Source: Argopecten irradians (Eukaryota; Mollusca; Bivalvia; Pectinida; Pectinidae). From it: a DNA stretch of 64,000 nt. Made by a program: the position numbers and the translations under genes. The stretch is taken from NCBI RefSeq assembly GCF_041381155.1, contig NC_091134.1, positions 66,192,969-66,256,968 of the forward strand, read 5' to 3'. The notes beneath the pieces were generated by a model. The model worked only from the letters and a program-made list of their open reading frames with translations, ran no database searches and had not been told where the DNA came from. Below are positions 10,955 through 22,182 of this stretch, in pieces (position 1 is the first letter of the stretch; each line of letters opens with the position of its first letter).

Positions 10955-13525
10955 GTAGGATATGCTGTACGGGCAGCTGGAGTGGTCACTAGCTATTCCA
11001 TGTTGCACAGACAGCTGGAGTAGTCACTAGCTAGGCCATGTTGCTGTTGCACAGACAGCTGGAGTAGTCACTAGCTAGGCCATGTTGCTCAGACAGCTGG
11101 AGTGGTCTTTAGCTAGGCTATGTTGTACAGACAGCTGCAGTGGTCATTAGCTAGGCCATGTTGTACAGGCAGCTGGAGTGGTCACTAACTAGGCTATGTT
11201 GTACAGACAGCTGTAGTGGTCACTAGCTAGGTTACATTGTACAGGTAGCTGGATTGGTCACTAAGTAGGCTATGCTGTACAGACAGCTGGAGTGGTCACT
11301 AGGTAGGCTGTGTTGTACAAGCAGCTGGAGTGGTCACTAGCTAGGCTGTGTTGTACAAGCAGCTGGAGTGGTCACTAGCCAGACTGTGTTGTACAGGCAG
11401 CTGGAGTGGTCACTAGCCAGACTGTTGTAAATGCAGCTGGAGTGGTCACTAGCCATGCTGTGTTGTACAAGCAGCTGGAGTGGTCACTAGCTAGGCCACA
11501 TTGTACAAGCAGCTGGAGTGGTCACTAGCTAGGCTATGTTGTACAGGCAGCTGGAGTGGTCACTAGCTAGGCTATGTTGTACAGGCTGCTGGAGTGGTCA
11601 TTAGCCAGACTGTTGTACAGGCAGCTGGAGTGGTCACTAGCCATGCTGTGTTGAACAAGCAGCTGGAGTGGTCACTAGCTAGGCCACATTGTACAGGCAG
11701 CTGGACTGGTCACTAGCTAGGCTGTGTGTAAAGGCAGCTGGAGTGGTCACTATCTAGGTTGTATTGTACAGGCAGCTGGAGTGGTCACTAACTAGGCCAC
11801 ATTGTACAGGCAGCTGGAGTGGTCACTAGCTAGGCTATGTTGTACAGACAGCTATAATGGTCACTAGCCATGCTGTGTTGTACAAGCAGCTGGAGTGGTC
11901 ACTAGGTAGGCTTTGTTGTAAAGGCTGCTGGAGTGGTCACTAGCCAGGCTAAGTTGTACAGGCAGCTGTAGTGGTCACCAGCTAGGCTATGTTGTACACG
12001 CAGCTGGAGTGGTCACTAGCTAGGCTGTGTTGTAGAGGTAGCTGGAGTGGTCGCTAGACATGCTGTGTTGTACAGGCAGCTGGAGTGGTCACTGGCTAGG
12101 CCATATTGTACAGGCAGCTGGAGTGGTCACTTGCTAGGCTGTGTTGTACAGGCTGCTGGAGTGGTCACTAGCCAGACTGTGTTGTACAGGCAGCTGGAGT
12201 GGTCACTAGCCAGACTGTTGTAAATGCAGCTGGAGTGGTCACTAGCCATGCTGTGTTGTACAAGCAGCTGGAGTGGTCACTAGCTAGGCCACATTGTACA
12301 GGCAGCTGGAGTGGTCACTAGCTAGGCTATGTTGTACAGGCAGCTGGAGTGGTCACTAGCTAGGCTATGTTGTACAGGCTGCTGGAGTGGTCATTAGCCA
12401 GACTGTTGTACAGGCAGCTGGAGTGGTCACTAGCCATGCTGTGTTGAACAAGCAGCTGGAGTGGTCACTAGCTAGGCCACATTGTACAGGCAGCTGGACT
12501 GGTCACTAGCTAGGCTGTGTGTAAAGGCAGCTGGAGTGGTCACTATCTAGGTTGTATTGTACAGGCAGCTGGAGTGGTCACTAACTAGGCCACATTGTAC
12601 AGGCAGCTGGAGTGGTCACTAGCTAGGCTATGTTGTACAGACAGCTATAATGGTCACTAGCCATGCTGTGTTGTACAAGCAGCTGGAGTGGTCACTAGGT
12701 AGGCTTTGTTGTAAAGGCTGCTGGAGTGGTCACTAGCCAGGCTAAGTTGTACAGGCAGCTGTAGTGGTCACCAGCTAGGCTATGTTGTACACGCAGCTGG
12801 AGTGGTCACTAGCTAGGCTGTGTTGTAGAGGTAGCTGGAGTGGTCGCTAGACATTCTGTGTTGTACAGGCAGCTGGAGTGGTCACTGGCTAGGCCATATT
12901 GTACAGGCAGCTGGAGTGGTCACTTGCTAGGCTGTGTTGTACAGGCTGCTGGAGTTGTCACTAGCTAGGCTGTGTTGTAGAGGCAGCTGGAGTGGTCGCT
13001 AGCTATGCTGTGTTGTACAAACAGCTGGTGTGGTCACTGGCTAGGCCATATTGTACAGGCAGCTGGAGTGGTCACTAGCTAGGCTATGTTGTACAGGCAG
13101 CTGGAGTGGTAACTGGCTAGGCCATATTGTACAGGCAGCTGGAGTGGTCACTAGCTAGGCTATGTTGTACAGGCAGGTGGGGTGGTCACTAGCTAGGCTA
13201 CGTTGTACAGACAGCTGGAATAGTCACTAGGGAGGTTATGCTGTACGGGCAGCTGGAGTTATGCTGTACGGGCAGCTGGAGTAGTCACTATGTAGGCTAT
13301 GTTGTACAGGCAGCTGGAGTTATGCTGTACGGGCAGCTGGAGTAGTCACTAGGGAGGCTATGCTGTACAGGCAGATGGAGTTATGCTGTACGGGCAGCTG
13401 GAGTGGTCACTAGGTAGGCTATGCTGTACAGGCAGCTGCAGGTATGCTGTACAAGCAGTCGGTGTAGTCACTAGGTAGGCTAGCTGTTCAGGCAGCTGAT
13501 GTAATCACTAGGTAGGCTATGTTGT
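10955..13525. repeat. 38-bp minisatellite, ~68 copies, with a 793-bp internal duplication
   Basis: Unit GGCAGCTGGAGTGGTCAC-TAGCTAGGCTATGTTGTACA. A distinctive run of variant units starting at about 11380 is repeated nearly unchanged 793 bp further on. The offset is the same at two markers: 11415/12208 and 12051/12844. The right end (13200-13525) is more degenerate. Confidence 0.97.
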
Positions 13526-14692
13526 AAAGGTAGGACATTATTAGGTAACATCGAAACTTAAGGACATTAATGAAATGTCGGTGGCGGTAGATACTTTGAG
13601 GCAACCATTATGACAAATGGAGCAAAGCAGAAGAATGGCAGTGAGAGAGAGAGAGAGACTGTTCTATTATTGATTAAATCAGAGGAAGGAATGGCAGCAA
13701 AAAAGTATCCGAGTGCAATATCATATGGAGGATCGACATTTGATAAATGGAAACTTTGAGGTTCTTCATCGTCAGGTCAGTGTGCAACACATTGCCTTGT
13801 GTCGACGGAGCCACAATGAGGATCAAACCTGTCTCATGAACTAATGGGTGGATATTGGCTCATATCTTGTCTGTCTGAAGAGAAGCCTTATAAAGTACCA
13901 ATGGCGGCACGACACGGTTCTAGCCACCCAAACTGACATAATAAAGACAAGGAGTGGTGGCAAAAAACAATGGAAACCCACCCAAAACGGTTTGTGAAAG
14001 CTAGAGAAAGAGACACCTTAATGCTACCACCTGTCTCTGAAACATCCTTGTCCAATCAGCGTTAAAACATATTAAAGAAGACAGAGGTAACAACATGATG
14101 GGTTTTGAGATGATGAGCGGAACTTGAGACCCAGCAACACACCGACAGACGTGGACTGTATGTCGAAACTGCCGGGGGTTGAAATCCAACGGACAACACT
14201 GTCCACACAGCAGGTCCCCGATCTACAGGCCGTAGCTGTCTTATCGAAGTAGCGATTATATTTCACCAATAACAGAGAATCTACTATTCGTTTAAAGAAA
14301 AGAAAATTTCAAAATAGAGATAGTAAAAACTGACGCACAAAATAGAGATATTAAAACTGACGCACAACTCTAATACTGATTCCGAAACTCCACAATGAAC
14401 GATACCCGATCAAGAACTCCAACCCATGACTACTTGGATATTCTTCACCAAGAAGTATCAGTGTTGATTTATTGGTATTGATCATGTGATGGTGATCCTT
14501 GCCAGCGTCTTGGATGTTATCAGTGTTTTATCAAGTATTTGAATGATATACTTTAGTCATAAAACAGACTATGGTATTTGGACCAGAAAATGGATTCGAG
14601 ATATCATACGTAAACACCCTCTCTTTAAGATATGCTGGGTGTGTTCGGCCACATCTTCAGAATCCAATATAATCTGTATTGGCTGTTGTATG
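13526..14692. other. Unassigned intergenic stretch
   Basis: No exon, RNA gene or clear repeat was recognised. It holds a short GA microsatellite near 13644-13657 and no long open frame with familiar motifs. Confidence 0.5.
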
Positions 14693-14697
14693 GTTTT

Positions 14698-14858
14698 TAA
14701 ATGGGACTCAAGTCCGTTTACTTCATAAGGTGTTTATTCAGCAATGAACACGGTCTGAAAAGACACACAAAGTGAATTAGATGTAGACCATAATAATTGG
14801 CGACATACTGACGCATACATGGACACATACATGATCAAGTATAACATATAATCCTCTA
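14698..14858 (-). repeat. 3' LTR (161 bp)
   Basis: Direct repeat of 21496-21656, equal in length, with five substitutions. On the element strand it begins TAGAGG and ends CCCATTTA rather than the usual TG...CA. Confidence 0.93.
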
Positions 14859-14877
14859 TCTCTCCCCCCCCCCCCCC
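14859..14877 (-). promoter_or_regulatory. Polypurine tract of the LTR element
   Basis: On the element strand this is fourteen G followed by AGAGA, directly next to the 3' LTR: the position of the plus-strand primer in LTR retrotransposons. A CA/TG microsatellite precedes it. Confidence 0.75.
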
Positions 14878-15056
14878 ACACACACACACACACACACCCC
14901 ACCTCAGTCTTTGGCGGTGAAGTATCACTAATATGAGTACTATTGGCAAAGACTGATATACAATCACTAACATGTCAAACTACTTGTCTAAGTGAACATA
15001 AAATGAACATAAAGTAAATAGTACAACACAAATGTCCTGAGTAGTATAATGTCAAA

Positions 15057-15811
15057 TCATCCAGACATATCATAGTCCAAGTGCCACGCCGGTTTTGTTG
15101 TTGTACGACCAGATTTACGGACGGGTGTGAGTGATGGAGTCTGTGGTATAGGTATAGGACTTGGGGGCACTGTGAGCGGAGTTCGGTTACGATTGTCCTT
15201 TGAACTTGATGGAGAGTTGAATTCCAGATGGCGACGACTTTGGGTGTCGCGTGTTACAGATCGCAGAGCATCGTGATTTACATCAGGTGATGAGCGAAAT
15301 AAATGTTCCTCTTTTCTAGAAACCGTCGGTGTGAAAGGAGTAGGACTAGCTAAACTTTCCCTTTCTCAGCAATTGTAGTTTCTGGAACTTTTGAGGTAGG
15401 TAGCGATACACAATGAGGAAGGCCAATGGCAATGTCTTTATCGATCGTCAGACGCGCTGGAGGGGTAATAACAGGGATGTATTTTCGGAGGAATTTCCTG
15501 TTGCGCAGGGTAACACGACCAGACCCATCAACCTGAACTACATATTGGTCGAATTGGCGAACATCGATGATAACACCGGTCTTGTCCCATTTGAGGGGAT
15601 GGGGTCGGACTTGGTTTTGGATACGCACATGATCTCCAACTACCAGTGGCGAAAGACGTTTAGTATGTTCAGACCAACGTTCGCTATCACGCATATGACG
15701 GTTCCTTAGCGCTTCTTCGCGGGCTGCTAGTGTTTCCATCCATGTGTTATGTGGAATGTACCGACCTGGTGGTATAGGGATGAAGTCCCTATAGGATGAA
15801 CGAACATGCAC
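15057..15811 (-). pseudogene. LTR element pol C-terminal region (integrase tail)
   Basis: Continues the integrase in a shifted frame: [14 protein letters not shown] near 15750, then a chromatin-facing SH3-like region with GDHVRIQNQ, VDGSGRVTLRNRKFLR near 15480-15530. A second shift near 15360 leads into a proline/serine-rich tail with VRKSGRTTTKPAWHLDY and a stop at 15057-15059. The overlap with the upstream frame around 15790 fits a one-base deletion. Confidence 0.8.
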
Positions 15812-18066
15812 ATAGCAGGGGAAAGTTTTGTGTCCCTGCCAGGTGTATTACGATACTGGAGAATAGCTCGTTGAAACGCATCAGTGTCAAGATCGCCACT
15901 TGTGCTAGTATTGCCGATGATCAATCGCTTCACTGTTTTGACTCCCACTTCAGCGCGACAGTTACTATGGGGAAAGGCGACTGATGATAGTCGATGGTGA
16001 ACGCCCCAGTTTTCGAGGAATCGTTGTGTGCTCATGGCAGTGAACTCGGGACCTCCATCTGAGGCCAGTTCATCTGGAATGCCAAAAGTAACAAATGTCC
16101 TTCGGAGGCTTTCTATCAAGCCGCTAGAACCATCGGACGCTTTCTCCACTATTGGCCAGTTAGAATAACGATCGACGATTACGAGATAGTTACATCCCAT
16201 GTAATAAAAGTAGTCGGCGCATACACATTGGAACGGATAGTCAGGCGTGGTCAAAGGCATTGGTGGTGCACTCGGGTTGGACGGGGCGTTACGATTGCAA
16301 TGATTACATGATGCCCGAACCGACGCGATGGCAGGTGTGATCCCAGGCCAGAATATTGAAGCCTCAGCTCTTGAAGTCATAGATGTAACCCCCTGATGTG
16401 CTGAATGTAGAGAGGCCAATATTTCCTGTCGAAGTGATGGTGGAATGACTATTCTCTCCTTGTAAAGAACCACACCACCTACTGTATGAAGGTCGTCACG
16501 GAGTGTGAAATACTCCTGTAATGACTTCGGAAGTTCATGCCGAGTGTTCGGCATACCGGATTCTATCAACGCGAGTAACGCCTGCATGTTGTCATCGCTT
16601 GTAGTGGCTGTTTTGACACGATCCCATGTTACGGAACGTAAATCGATGGCATTCAGTGTTGTAGAAGCTGCCGCTATGACATGTTCCTCGACAAAAGCTA
16701 ATCTGGAGGACGGGATGGGTAAACCATGTAGTACACTGAAGTCAGTGGTTGATGAGAACATAGTTGCAATGTCATCTTCGAGAACGAGTTTATCGGGATC
16801 GCCAATAGGATGTCTGGAGATGCAATCAGCAGCGCGATGTCGTATGCCAGGTACGTGTAGCATTCTAAACCGATAACGTAGTGTCTTTTCCTTGAGGTTG
16901 CGAAGTCTATTGTTCGGAATATTTTCCAAAGATCTATCTCCAAATAGCTTCAAAAGCGGTTTGTGGTCGACCGCTATGATCAAGTTGTCACACCCAAGAA
17001 CGAAGTGTCGAGCCTTATCTAGAGCATCCGCTACGGCTAAAGCTTCTCCCTCAACTGGCGCGTAGCGCATTTCCGCGGCGTGCGTGAACCGACTTCCGAC
17101 AAGTGTTACTTTCCATCCATCGCGACAGCACAGGGGACTCTCGTTGGTACACGCACAGTGTTTTTGTAGCAACCAAAATCCTATTCCAGACTTCGACCAA
17201 TCCGTCGCGAGGCACGTTGGTTTACTTGGATCGAAAATTCGAACACCCATTTCAATTTCGTTTGCGATGACGAGTTTAGATTCCTCGAATATTCGTTGGA
17301 GATCTTCAGTCGACTTAAATGGTTGATCAGGCTTGAGTAATTCACGAAATGGATGCATGTTCTCGGCCATGCTGAAGGCATATGATACCTGATTGACTAG
17401 TCCGAACCATGATCGCACATCTGTGATATTCTTCGGCGTAGGGAAGTCCAAGATAGCACGTAAATATTTCTGTGATGGTCGAACACTATCGCTGGTGATT
17501 TCAAATCCCGCAAATTCTACAGTGTCTTCTGCGAATAGGAATTTCTCAGGATTGAGGGTTATCCCATTACGGCTGCATATGTCAAGCCACTGTACGGCCT
17601 GAAAGAAGCTCTCCTCAACAGTGTCTGACCACAAGAGCACATCGTCGACACACTTGGTTTTGTTAGGAATATCCGAGACAAGTTCGTCATAACGTCTAGT
17701 ATACCCGTCGCCTGATGCGATGTAGCCTTGGGGCGCAGTTCTGTAGCGGTACCTTCCCCAAGGTGTGATGAATGTAGTCAGGTGTCTGTCCTCCTCGCGA
17801 ATTGGTACACTGTGATAACCGTTCCAAGCATCAAATAATGTCTTCTTCTTTCCGTGTGGAATAGATCGCGCTTGGTGGAATGGTGAAGGAGTGTGGTGAG
17901 TCTCGCGAGTGGCGTGCGCGTTCAAGGGTTGGAAATCCACGGTGCGTCGAGGTGTGCCGTTCTTTTTCGCACAAACTACCATTCTATGGCACCAAGTGAT
18001 AGGTTCATCGATCGGTACGGGTTCGAGAACCTCAAGACGGACGTCCTGATCTAATCCAGCCTTCAC
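15727..18066 (-). pseudogene. LTR element reverse transcriptase, RNase H and integrase
   Basis: A 779-codon open stretch. Domains in order: reverse transcriptase with [15 protein letters not shown] and the catalytic [10 protein letters not shown] (the usual Y/F is C); RNase H with [15 protein letters not shown] and the AVDHKPL region; integrase HHCC zinc finger (H-QGVTSM...CNHCNR) and D-D-E core with [13 protein letters not shown] and NCRAEVGVK. All three integrase acidic residues are present. The upstream protease frame is the same, separated by one TGA at a position where a tryptophan is usual. The C-terminus is lost by a frameshift near 15791. Confidence 0.92.
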
Positions 18067-18075
18067 TGCATCTTG

Positions 18076-18847
18076 TCAGTGAATCGAAACGGGTACAGGT
18101 GTGTGATGGGCAACCGTTTTCGCGTCGGGATCTGCCATGAGTTTCATGGGTGGTCCGTTCATTAGAGGTAAGGTCTGATGTTCACACGTATTGAATGTGC
18201 TCGACTTGTAATACTTGAGGAGGTAATCTTTCAGCCGGCCGACAGTGTCCGTTGTAGCTGGGAAAGGAAGTTTCATCGGAGGAGGTGGAGGTTGTTCACG
18301 TGTAGGACAATCGCATGGTGCATCCTGGCGGTTAACTGGAGACGAGGTAGCATTGATGTATGCAGAGGTGTCTTCAGTGCCAACATGCGGAAAGGATTCT
18401 GGAATGATACCTAAGACGGCACAGGCTTCGCGACTGAGGAAGAGCTTGTCTGTTGAGTCTGTAACGTAAGTCATTTGTCTCGTCTCCTTGATATTGCCTG
18501 CCTTGTCTTCGGACGCCAAACGAAGAATTGTTGCTCCGAGAATTTTGATGCCACTGTATGTAGCAGTGTGCATCTGCATTGTTACCGGTATGAGTTCAGA
18601 TTCGCGTAAACCAAGACGGCGGATGACTTTGAGGCCAGCTAGGCAACTCTGGCATCCAGTGTCGGCCATAGCCTGTAATGGCATGGTGCGGGTATCACGT
18701 TGTAGCTTGAAGCCTAAAGCCGCATAGTCTTCACGTGTAACACGAGCCTTGACATTCACAAATGGTTGTGGTTGTGATCGTTTTTTCACCCAGGAATTTG
18801 TCAGTTCATCGTAGATGTGATGATCAATACGGATAGAACGTTCCATG
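18076..18847 (-). pseudogene. LTR element protease region
   Basis: An open frame in phase with the RT frame. ADTGCQSCLAG near 18640-18670 is a retroviral-type aspartic protease active site (DTG). The segment upstream (DHHIYDELTNSWVKK) is the usual pre-protease sequence of this lineage. Its upstream end is cut by the nested element at 18852; the flanking codons stay in frame with gag if the insertion and one copy of its target duplication are ignored. It ends at a TGA near 18069. Confidence 0.85.
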
Positions 18848-18851
18848 CCGG

Positions 18852-20443
18852 TGTAACGTTGAAAATGGACCCCCGTTGAAATCTGACCTCGGGTCATTTT
18901 TCAATGTTGAAAAATGACCCCGAAACCCGTTGAAAACTGAACATTCAGCGCACTTTTTTCACCGACCCGTTGAAAATAGACCCCGTTGAAAAGTGACCCC
19001 ATAAGAACTCGTTTTTACAAAACACAACACGACACCACAAAACCACGAAACCACAACACATCACAACATAACAACAAAACATTACACAACAACACATAAC
19101 ACAACACAACCACGCAACAACAATACAACACCACCCAAAAACAACACAGTAACACACAACACACGACAACATTACACAACACAACATAACACAACACAAA
19201 ATCACACAACAAAACATCACACAACAACACAACACAACATCACACAACCACACCACAACATACAACACAACAACAATACAACACCACCTAACAACACAAC
19301 AATACACAGCAACACAACACCCCACAGCAACACAACATCACACAACACATAACAAAACACACAACACAACCATAACACACAACCATACAACACCACCCAA
19401 AAACAACACAATAACACACAACAAAACAACACACGACAACATCACACAACACAACATAATACAACATTAACACAACACAAAATCACACAACAAAACATCA
19501 CACAACAACACACAAACACAACACATAACACAATAACAATACAACATAACAACACAACAATACACAACCTAACGCAACAACACATCACAAAAACATCACG
19601 TAACAACACTACACAAACACGGAACAACAACACCAAACAACACAAAAACACACAACCACAAAACGATACAACAACACAACACAACCATACGCAGAACACA
19701 ACATAACTGATCCATACGCAGATATATAATTATTACATGCATTCTTGTATTGTCAGGGAATAAATATATATTAACAATTACTGAATATCTGACAAACGTT
19801 AAATCGTCGAAAATATAATCATAAAAAATCATTAAGAAACAAATTAATAATGTCCCATAATTATAGTTTTGTAACACTATCCACTGGTACTCGGAAGTGA
19901 ACACCACATAGTACAAACTTTGCATGCAGTTGATAACAACTATTCCTTTTTATTTACTACGTTACCTCAGTGTTATTTAGCAATTCCTCAGTCTGAGAAC
20001 AACTATTATCTACACGGACGAACAAAATGACTATAGAAAAAATGAAAGTTTTGTAGTGACGTATTCTCCATAATAAACATACAAGCACCTAAAATGTTTA
20101 AAAGAGGTATTTGTTACGATGACAACAATATCAAATTTCAATTCAAATCGAGGTGATTACGTAATTTAAATACCAGCATAGAAGGGTCGCTTAAATTAGG
20201 AATGGCGATAACAGAGTTTGTGCAACAGTTATATATGTGAATGTACTAGGATCATATTTCAACAGACCATCCGTTGATAGTTTGCCTAGGTCATTTTTCA
20301 ACAGACCTGCCGTTGAGAATTGACCCTAGACACCGTCAATTTTCAACGGCATGTTCAATTTTCAACGGCATTCGGGGTCCGTTTTCAACGTTGAAAACTG
20401 ACCCGAGGTCAATTTTCAACGGAGGTCCATTTTCAACGTTACA
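18852..20443. mobile_element. 1.6-kb non-autonomous TIR element (TGTAAC...GTTACA) nested in the LTR element
   Basis: The ends are ~91-bp terminal inverted repeats, about 89% identical, starting TGTAACGTTGAAAATGGACC. CCGG flanks both sides (18848-18851 and 20444-20447) as a 4-bp target duplication. Both ends contain many copies, in both orientations, of a ~16-bp motif of the form CCGTTGAAAAYTGACC, and each TIR has an inner palindrome. No transposase is visible; the middle is CAACA-type simple repeat and AT-rich filler. TGT...ACA termini and a 4-bp duplication resemble Ginger-type DNA transposons (family knowledge, not searched). Confidence 0.85.
19018..19705. repeat. AACAC/CAACA simple-repeat tract
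   Basis: Nearly G-free + strand made of AACACAACAACAC-like words, interior to the nested TIR element. A block around 19130-19210 recurs around 19395-19500, so part of it is a larger tandem duplication. Cysteine/valine-rich frames on the - strand are artefacts. Confidence 0.9.
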
Positions 20444-20447
20444 CCGG

Positions 20448-21450
20448 ACTCGCTAACGGTACAATGGTAGTCTTGAGCAGTGCACAGAGCGTCAAATAAT
20501 GCACTTCCAGAAATCGCGCCTCGATCAGATGGTTTTGGATTATCCTCACTTCTGCACAAAATTTCAAAATGATGTTGTCGATGACAATGCTCACACGTGT
20601 GTCCATCCGCTGTACACTCGGCTTTGCGAATTCGATCAGGGGCCGATTTGCCGTGACCCTTCTTTCCACAATACGCACATGGATCTGTCTTGTTAGATGT
20701 ATCCTTTGGTGGTGATCTGTCAAACTTGCCTCTCCTGTATGAACTGTTGGCAGCCTCAACCGGGTGGGAGTCGGATAGTCTAGAAGCAGAACGCTTACCG
20801 GCTTCCTTTGCCTCTACGAATCGGAATACTTCCTCGAGAGTCATGTCCTGATTCTTGTGTCCGAGCAAATCGAGCTGTATTTCCTGGTCAGAAATCCCGC
20901 GTGTTAGGACATCGCGCATGATAGCATCAGTGTTATTGACGTCGTTCGCACATTCAGGACATTTCATTACAAACTTGCAGACACCGGCTTGTCCTTTAAG
21001 ACGGGCACCATAGCTTCGGACGGTTTCGTCGCGATCCTGTCGCATGTTATGTAACGCTACTCTTGCGACCATTGTGTTTTCCTCGCGCACTGCTAGCTTT
21101 TTAATGGCGGTTAAAACCTCTTCAACAGGTTTGTCCGCGAGACTACCACCAGCAGATCGAGTTCAATCCTTGCGGAGTGGTTCGTCACAACATTCAAGTA
21201 GCTGAACTACTTTATCGCGTCCCGTTATTTTCGTGGCACTAACGTGATCAGACCAGCGGGATTCAAAGTAGGCCCACTCTTCACTAGTTCCTGCGGCGCT
21301 GAGCGTTGGTCGCTTGACTTTCTCAACTTTTGCTGCTTGTCCCGAGTTGTGTACAGCGGAGTGAGCCGTGATGAGTGCCGCAACGATAGTGGCGTTCAGG
21401 TCCTCCGTGACAAAGTCGCAGTCGGGGATAGAGCAGGCAACAGCTGGCAT
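20448..21450 (-). pseudogene. LTR element gag (nucleocapsid-type) with internal stop
   Basis: Starts with ATG at 21450, about 45 nt after the 5' LTR. Early residues include a C2H2-like CSIPDCDF...H region, then EEWAYFESRW-DHV, typical of gag-like proteins of this group. A stop near 21164 breaks the frame; the same frame then continues with RVALHNMRQDRDETVRSYGARL and GHKNQDMTLEEVFRFVEAKE. Zinc-knuckle-like motifs CAYCGKKGHGK and CEHCHRQHHFEILC lie near 20560-20670. The end runs into the nested element. Confidence 0.85.
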
Positions 21451-21485
21451 TGTGGCGATGTGGTAGGATGAACTGTCGAAATCTC

Positions 21486-21552
21486 ACCGTGTTCATAAAT
21501 GGGACTCAAGTCCGTTTACTTCATAAGGTGTTTATGCAGTAATGAACACGGT
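21486..21552 (-). promoter_or_regulatory. Primer-binding site complementary to LTR (candidate self-priming hairpin)
   Basis: Directly after the 5' LTR the element strand reads TGAACACGGT, not the TGG that begins tRNA-primed sites. The reverse complement, ACCGTGTTCAT, occurs within the LTR at 21542-21552. The two form an 11-bp stem (counting the last LTR base) with a 45-nt loop. Tf1/sushi elements prime from their own RNA 5' end by this kind of pairing. Confidence 0.65.
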
Positions 21553-21656
21553 CTGAAAAGACACAAAAAGTGAATTAGATGTAGACGATAATAATTGGCG
21601 ACATACTGACGCTTACATGGACACATACATGATCAAGTATAACATATAATCCTCTA
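21496..21656 (-). repeat. 5' LTR (161 bp)
   Basis: Partner of 14698-14858. The right boundary is set by the GTTTT target duplication at 21657-21661. A TATATGTTATA word near its start on the - strand could be a TATA element. Confidence 0.93.
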
Positions 21657-21661
21657 GTTTT

Positions 21662-22182
21662 CTATTCTTTGGAACATATTCAGAAATAGTTCACATTGGC
21701 AGCAACTTCAAAAGTAATTGGATGCATAGATAAAGCCTTGTATTTTCCTTTATCAAGCTCTGTGTACACGCGGGATGTGAAATCCGTGCTTTCAGACAGC
21801 TTCGTCTTACCCGGACAAGCATTTAGATGTGTGGTTCTACAAGAAGAGACTGGTCATAGCTGGGTGGTATAAGGACGAAGAACACTAACCAAATAAGATA
21901 AATCAATCAGTCGTACTTTCATAACTCGTCTGAGATATAATAGATTGTCAGCATATCGACAAACGAGAAGCCAAGTGTCTGTCGACGTCGTCATCGAGAT
22001 AACTTGGGAATTTTCAAATGAACGAGCATGATTCAATTCGTGAAATGTAAGGAAAGCAGCGAAAAAAATCGTATACCTGTACCTTAATTCATAGCGATCG
22101 AACATTAGTATTAAAAGATAATAAAGACAAACGCTATTTAATAATTAATTTATTAGTCGCTCTCTTAATTTTATTTCCGGAT
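21662..22182. other. Intergenic sequence 3' of CRYL1 copy B
   Basis: Single-copy-looking AT-rich DNA between the LTR element and the CRYL1 copy B stop codon. Its right part should hold the CRYL1 copy B 3' UTR. No gene seen. Confidence 0.5.

Larger units (their letters stand above)
14698..21656 (-). mobile_element. Ty3/gypsy-type LTR retrotransposon with nested insertion
   Basis: Two direct 161-bp repeats (LTRs) bound a gag-protease-RT-RNase H-integrase unit on the - strand. The 5-bp direct repeat GTTTT flanks it exactly, at 14693-14697 and 21657-21661. Integrase lies after RNase H, the Ty3/gypsy order. A G-rich polypurine tract abuts the 3' LTR. The LTRs differ at 5 of 161 positions, so the insertion is fairly young but not brand new. 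Coding is broken by at least two stops (near 21164 and 18069), frameshifts near 15791 and 15360, and a 1.6-kb inserted element at 18852-20443. Confidence 0.95.

Noticed and set aside
14543-14728. 61-codon + strand frame next to the LTR
   Set aside because: No motif, overlaps the LTR boundary, no partner exon.
18945-19699. Cysteine/valine-rich - strand frames
   Set aside because: Produced by the CAACA simple repeat inside the nested transposon.
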